Shown here piece by piece: positions 62,242-64,000 of a stretch of DNA of 64,000 nt. A program made the position numbers and the translations under genes. How positions within the stretch are numbered: the stretch's first letter is position 1; each line of letters starts with the position of its first letter. Under the pieces are notes generated by a model, which did no database searches, was not told the DNA's origin, and saw nothing but the letters and a program-made list of their open reading frames with translations. This DNA comes from UBA5536 sp964592595 (GTDB lineage: Bacteria; Bacteroidota; Bacteroidia; Bacteroidales; F082), in NCBI GenBank assembly GCA_964592595.1, contig CAZQFH010000017.1:1-64000 (forward strand), given 5' to 3'.

Positions 62242-63969
62242 ATGACGATTCAAAACCGGTTTGTATATACCGTTTTGGTGCTTGTTTGGTTCTTTGGAAT
62301 GCCACTATTTTCGCAGGATATAAGGCCGGATTCACTAATCAGAGTGAAATCGGAGCGGAAGAACGCCATTTTTTTTGCAGACGGACTAAAAGCCCGAATC
62401 GCTGGAAACTACCAAAAAGCACTTGAGCTTTTTGAACAGGCTCTTCAGGCAGATTCATCAGATCATGCCAGCATGTATGAGCTCAGCGAGCTTTATGCCC
62501 GCGAAGGCAGACTCGACAGGGCAAACAAGTTGATGGAAAGAGCTGTTGAATTAGATGAGCAAAACAGCTGGTACAAAATCCGCTTGGCGCAGATTTATAA
62601 AGTTAAGGGTGATTATGAGGCCTATGCTAATATTTTTAGGCAATTACTGCAAAATGACCCTGACAATACTGATTATTTTGGCGAATTGTCATCGGCGCTG
62701 CTTTTGCTCGAACGATATGATGATGCCCTCACTGTTTTTAACCAGATCGAAAAGCAAATTGGCGTAAATGAAATGTTGAGCATTCAAAAGCAACAGATTT
62801 ATATGCTGCAAAACAAGTCCAAAAAAGCCGTTGAAGAGATTGAAAAACTGGCTGCTGCTTATCCTTTCGAAGTACGCTATCAAGCCATGTTGGCTGAGTT
62901 GTATTTAAAAAACAATGATCGAAAAAAAGCACAGGAAACATACCACAATATTAAGCAACTCGATCCCGACGATCCTTATGTACACGTCTCGCTTTTTGAG
63001 TTTTATCTCGAGGATAAAAAGTATAACGAAGCCTTTGAAGAGCTTTTATTGGCACTCGGAAATCCATCGCTCGACATCCAAACCAAGATGCAGGTAGTTC
63101 CTTACTGGGGAAGGCTCGATTTGCCTGAAGAAACGCTCTTGAATCAAGCCCTTCGGATTGGTGAAACGCTTGTTGAAACACATCCAGATCAAGGATATGG
63201 CTACCTGTTACTTGCTGAAGTGCATCAGGATAAAAAGGACTTCAAAAAAGCAGCAAAAAATTACCGCAGTAGCCTGGCGATTGATTCAAGTTTTTACAGG
63301 CCTTGGGAAGGGTTGCTGTTTGCCGAACTTAACTTGAAAGATTTCCCTCAATTGATACGAACTGCCGAAAGGGCTTTGCAGCTTTTTCCCGAGCAACCTT
63401 TGCCCTATCTTTTTGCTGCATTTGGCTATTTCGATCTGAAAGATTTTGAGCGAGCAAAGCAGTTGCTTGAAACAGGACGCAAGCTGGTTTTTGGGAATGA
63501 TGCATTAAAGGGCGAGTTTTACAACTACCTTGCCGAAGCCTATCACGAACTTGGAAATGACCAGGAATCATTTAAATATTACGACAAAACCCTCGAAATA
63601 AATCCTGAAAATTCAGTAGCGCTGAATAATTATGCCTATCATCTTGCAATACGCGGCGAGCAGCTCGACAAAGCCTTGAAAATGGCTGCAAAAGCCGTAA
63701 ATATTGATCCCGAAAATGCCTCTAATTTAGATACATATGCCTGGGTTTTTTACAAACTGGGAGCTTATGAAGATGCTTTGTATTGGATAAAAAAGGTACT
63801 GAAACACGATGACGAACCCAGTGGCGAAGTACTGGAACATTATGGCGATATTTTATTTAAACAAGGTGAAGTAGAAAAAGCCGTTAAGCAGTGGAAGAAC
63901 GCTAAAGAAATTGGTGGAGCCAGCGAGTATGTCGAGCAGAAAATTGAGAATAAAAAGCTGTATGAATAA
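62242..63969 (+). CDS. TPR-repeat protein
   Basis: From the ATG at 62242 (MTIQNRFVYT) the 575-residue product has a signal peptide (to about residue 25) and many tetratricopeptide repeats covering almost the whole chain (YQKALELFEQALQADSSDHA, YDDALTVFNQIEKQ, KFYDKTLEINPENSVALNNYAY-like units near the end). It is a periplasmic or membrane-bound protein scaffold. It follows the nucleotidyltransferase gene by 11 bases and overlaps the next frame by eight bases, so these genes form one operon. Confidence 0.9.
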   Translation: MTIQNRFVYTVLVLVWFFGMPLFSQDIRPDSLIRVKSERKNAIFFADGLKARIAGNYQKALELFEQALQADSSDHASMYELSELYAREGRLDRANKLMERAVELDEQNSWYKIRLAQIYKVKGDYEAYANIFRQLLQNDPDNTDYFGELSSALLLLERYDDALTVFNQIEKQIGVNEMLSIQKQQIYMLQNKSKKAVEEIEKLAAAYPFEVRYQAMLAELYLKNNDRKKAQETYHNIKQLDPDDPYVHVSLFEFYLEDKKYNEAFEELLLALGNPSLDIQTKMQVVPYWGRLDLPEETLLNQALRIGETLVETHPDQGYGYLLLAEVHQDKKDFKKAAKNYRSSLAIDSSFYRPWEGLLFAELNLKDFPQLIRTAERALQLFPEQPLPYLFAAFGYFDLKDFERAKQLLETGRKLVFGNDALKGEFYNYLAEAYHELGNDQESFKYYDKTLEINPENSVALNNYAYHLAIRGEQLDKALKMAAKAVNIDPENASNLDTYAWVFYKLGAYEDALYWIKKVLKHDDEPSGEVLEHYGDILFKQGEVEKAVKQWKNAKEIGGASEYVEQKIENKKLYE

Positions 63970-64000
63970 ACATAGATTTCCAATAATCCTAAGCCTGATT
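63962..64000 (+). CDS. 5' end of a downstream gene, cut by the window
   Basis: An ATG overlapping the TPR-protein stop opens MNKHRFPIILSLI and continues past the edge. The hydrophobic stretch looks like the start of a signal peptide. In many Bacteroidota a DUF4292 lipoprotein follows this TPR gene, but 13 residues are too few to decide. Confidence 0.5.
   Translation, partial: MNKHRFPIILSLI

Overview
The window comes from a member of the Bacteroidota, probably a Bacteroidales-like lineage. Four secreted proteins end in type IX secretion (T9SS) sorting domains. There is an ECF sigma/FecR pair, a BlaI/BlaR1 pair with a TonB-like C-terminus, a LytTR system with a Y_Y_Y-type propeller sensor, a DUF4175 protein, and many TAnnTTTG-type -7 promoter boxes, often only a few bases upstream of the start codon. 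Base composition is moderately AT-rich. No rRNA, CRISPR array, insertion sequence or prophage was recognised.

Layout. Positions 1-3,500: a PIN-domain protein with a 50-residue partner, a DUF3109 protein, the BlaI/BlaR1 pair, and an intergenic region with two nearly identical structured repeats. Positions 3,500-9,900 (minus strand): a probable operon of an endonuclease/exonuclease/phosphatase-fold protein, a YceI protein, a propeller sensor kinase, a LytTR regulator, an OB-fold membrane protein and a second YceI protein. Positions 10,000-18,300: secreted proteins, a small MscS channel, a YefM/YoeB module, ComF, a DUF4143-type ATPase flanked by direct repeats, and a fused peptide-type ABC ATPase. 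Positions 18,300-24,650: a NarL-type two-component pair, an outer-membrane protein with an ammonium transporter, a methyltransferase broken at a G8 tract, and MazEF. Positions 24,900-39,950: RNase R, a ParDE module, a giant T9SS protein, a thioesterase, an HxlR regulator with a divergent lipoprotein, a tyrosine phosphatase, tRNA-Thr and tRNA-Cys, FolB and GltX.

Positions 40,000-48,000 (minus strand): an M1 peptidase, ECF sigma factor, FecR anti-sigma, a stand-alone STN-domain/outer-membrane protein and a beta-helix T9SS protein. This looks like a surface-signalling locus without a TonB-dependent receptor. Positions 48,000-64,000 (plus strand): DUF4175, a small conserved protein, ybeY, mnmG, a methyltransferase, a 1223-residue NtrY-like kinase, a flippase, dUTPase, a sugar-phosphate nucleotidylyltransferase, a TPR protein and the start of a further gene.

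The strongest observations outside ordinary genes are: (i) two parS-like 16-bp palindromes flanking mnmG, which suggest an origin-proximal ParB-loading region; (ii) a duplicated 70-nt element whose only two differences are the two sides of one stem base pair; (iii) the G8-tract frameshift in a methyltransferase; (iv) four toxin-antitoxin-like modules in the first 28 kb, three of them with palindromes over or next to their -7 boxes; and (v) a direct repeat carrying promoter sequence on both sides of the DUF4143 ATPase gene.
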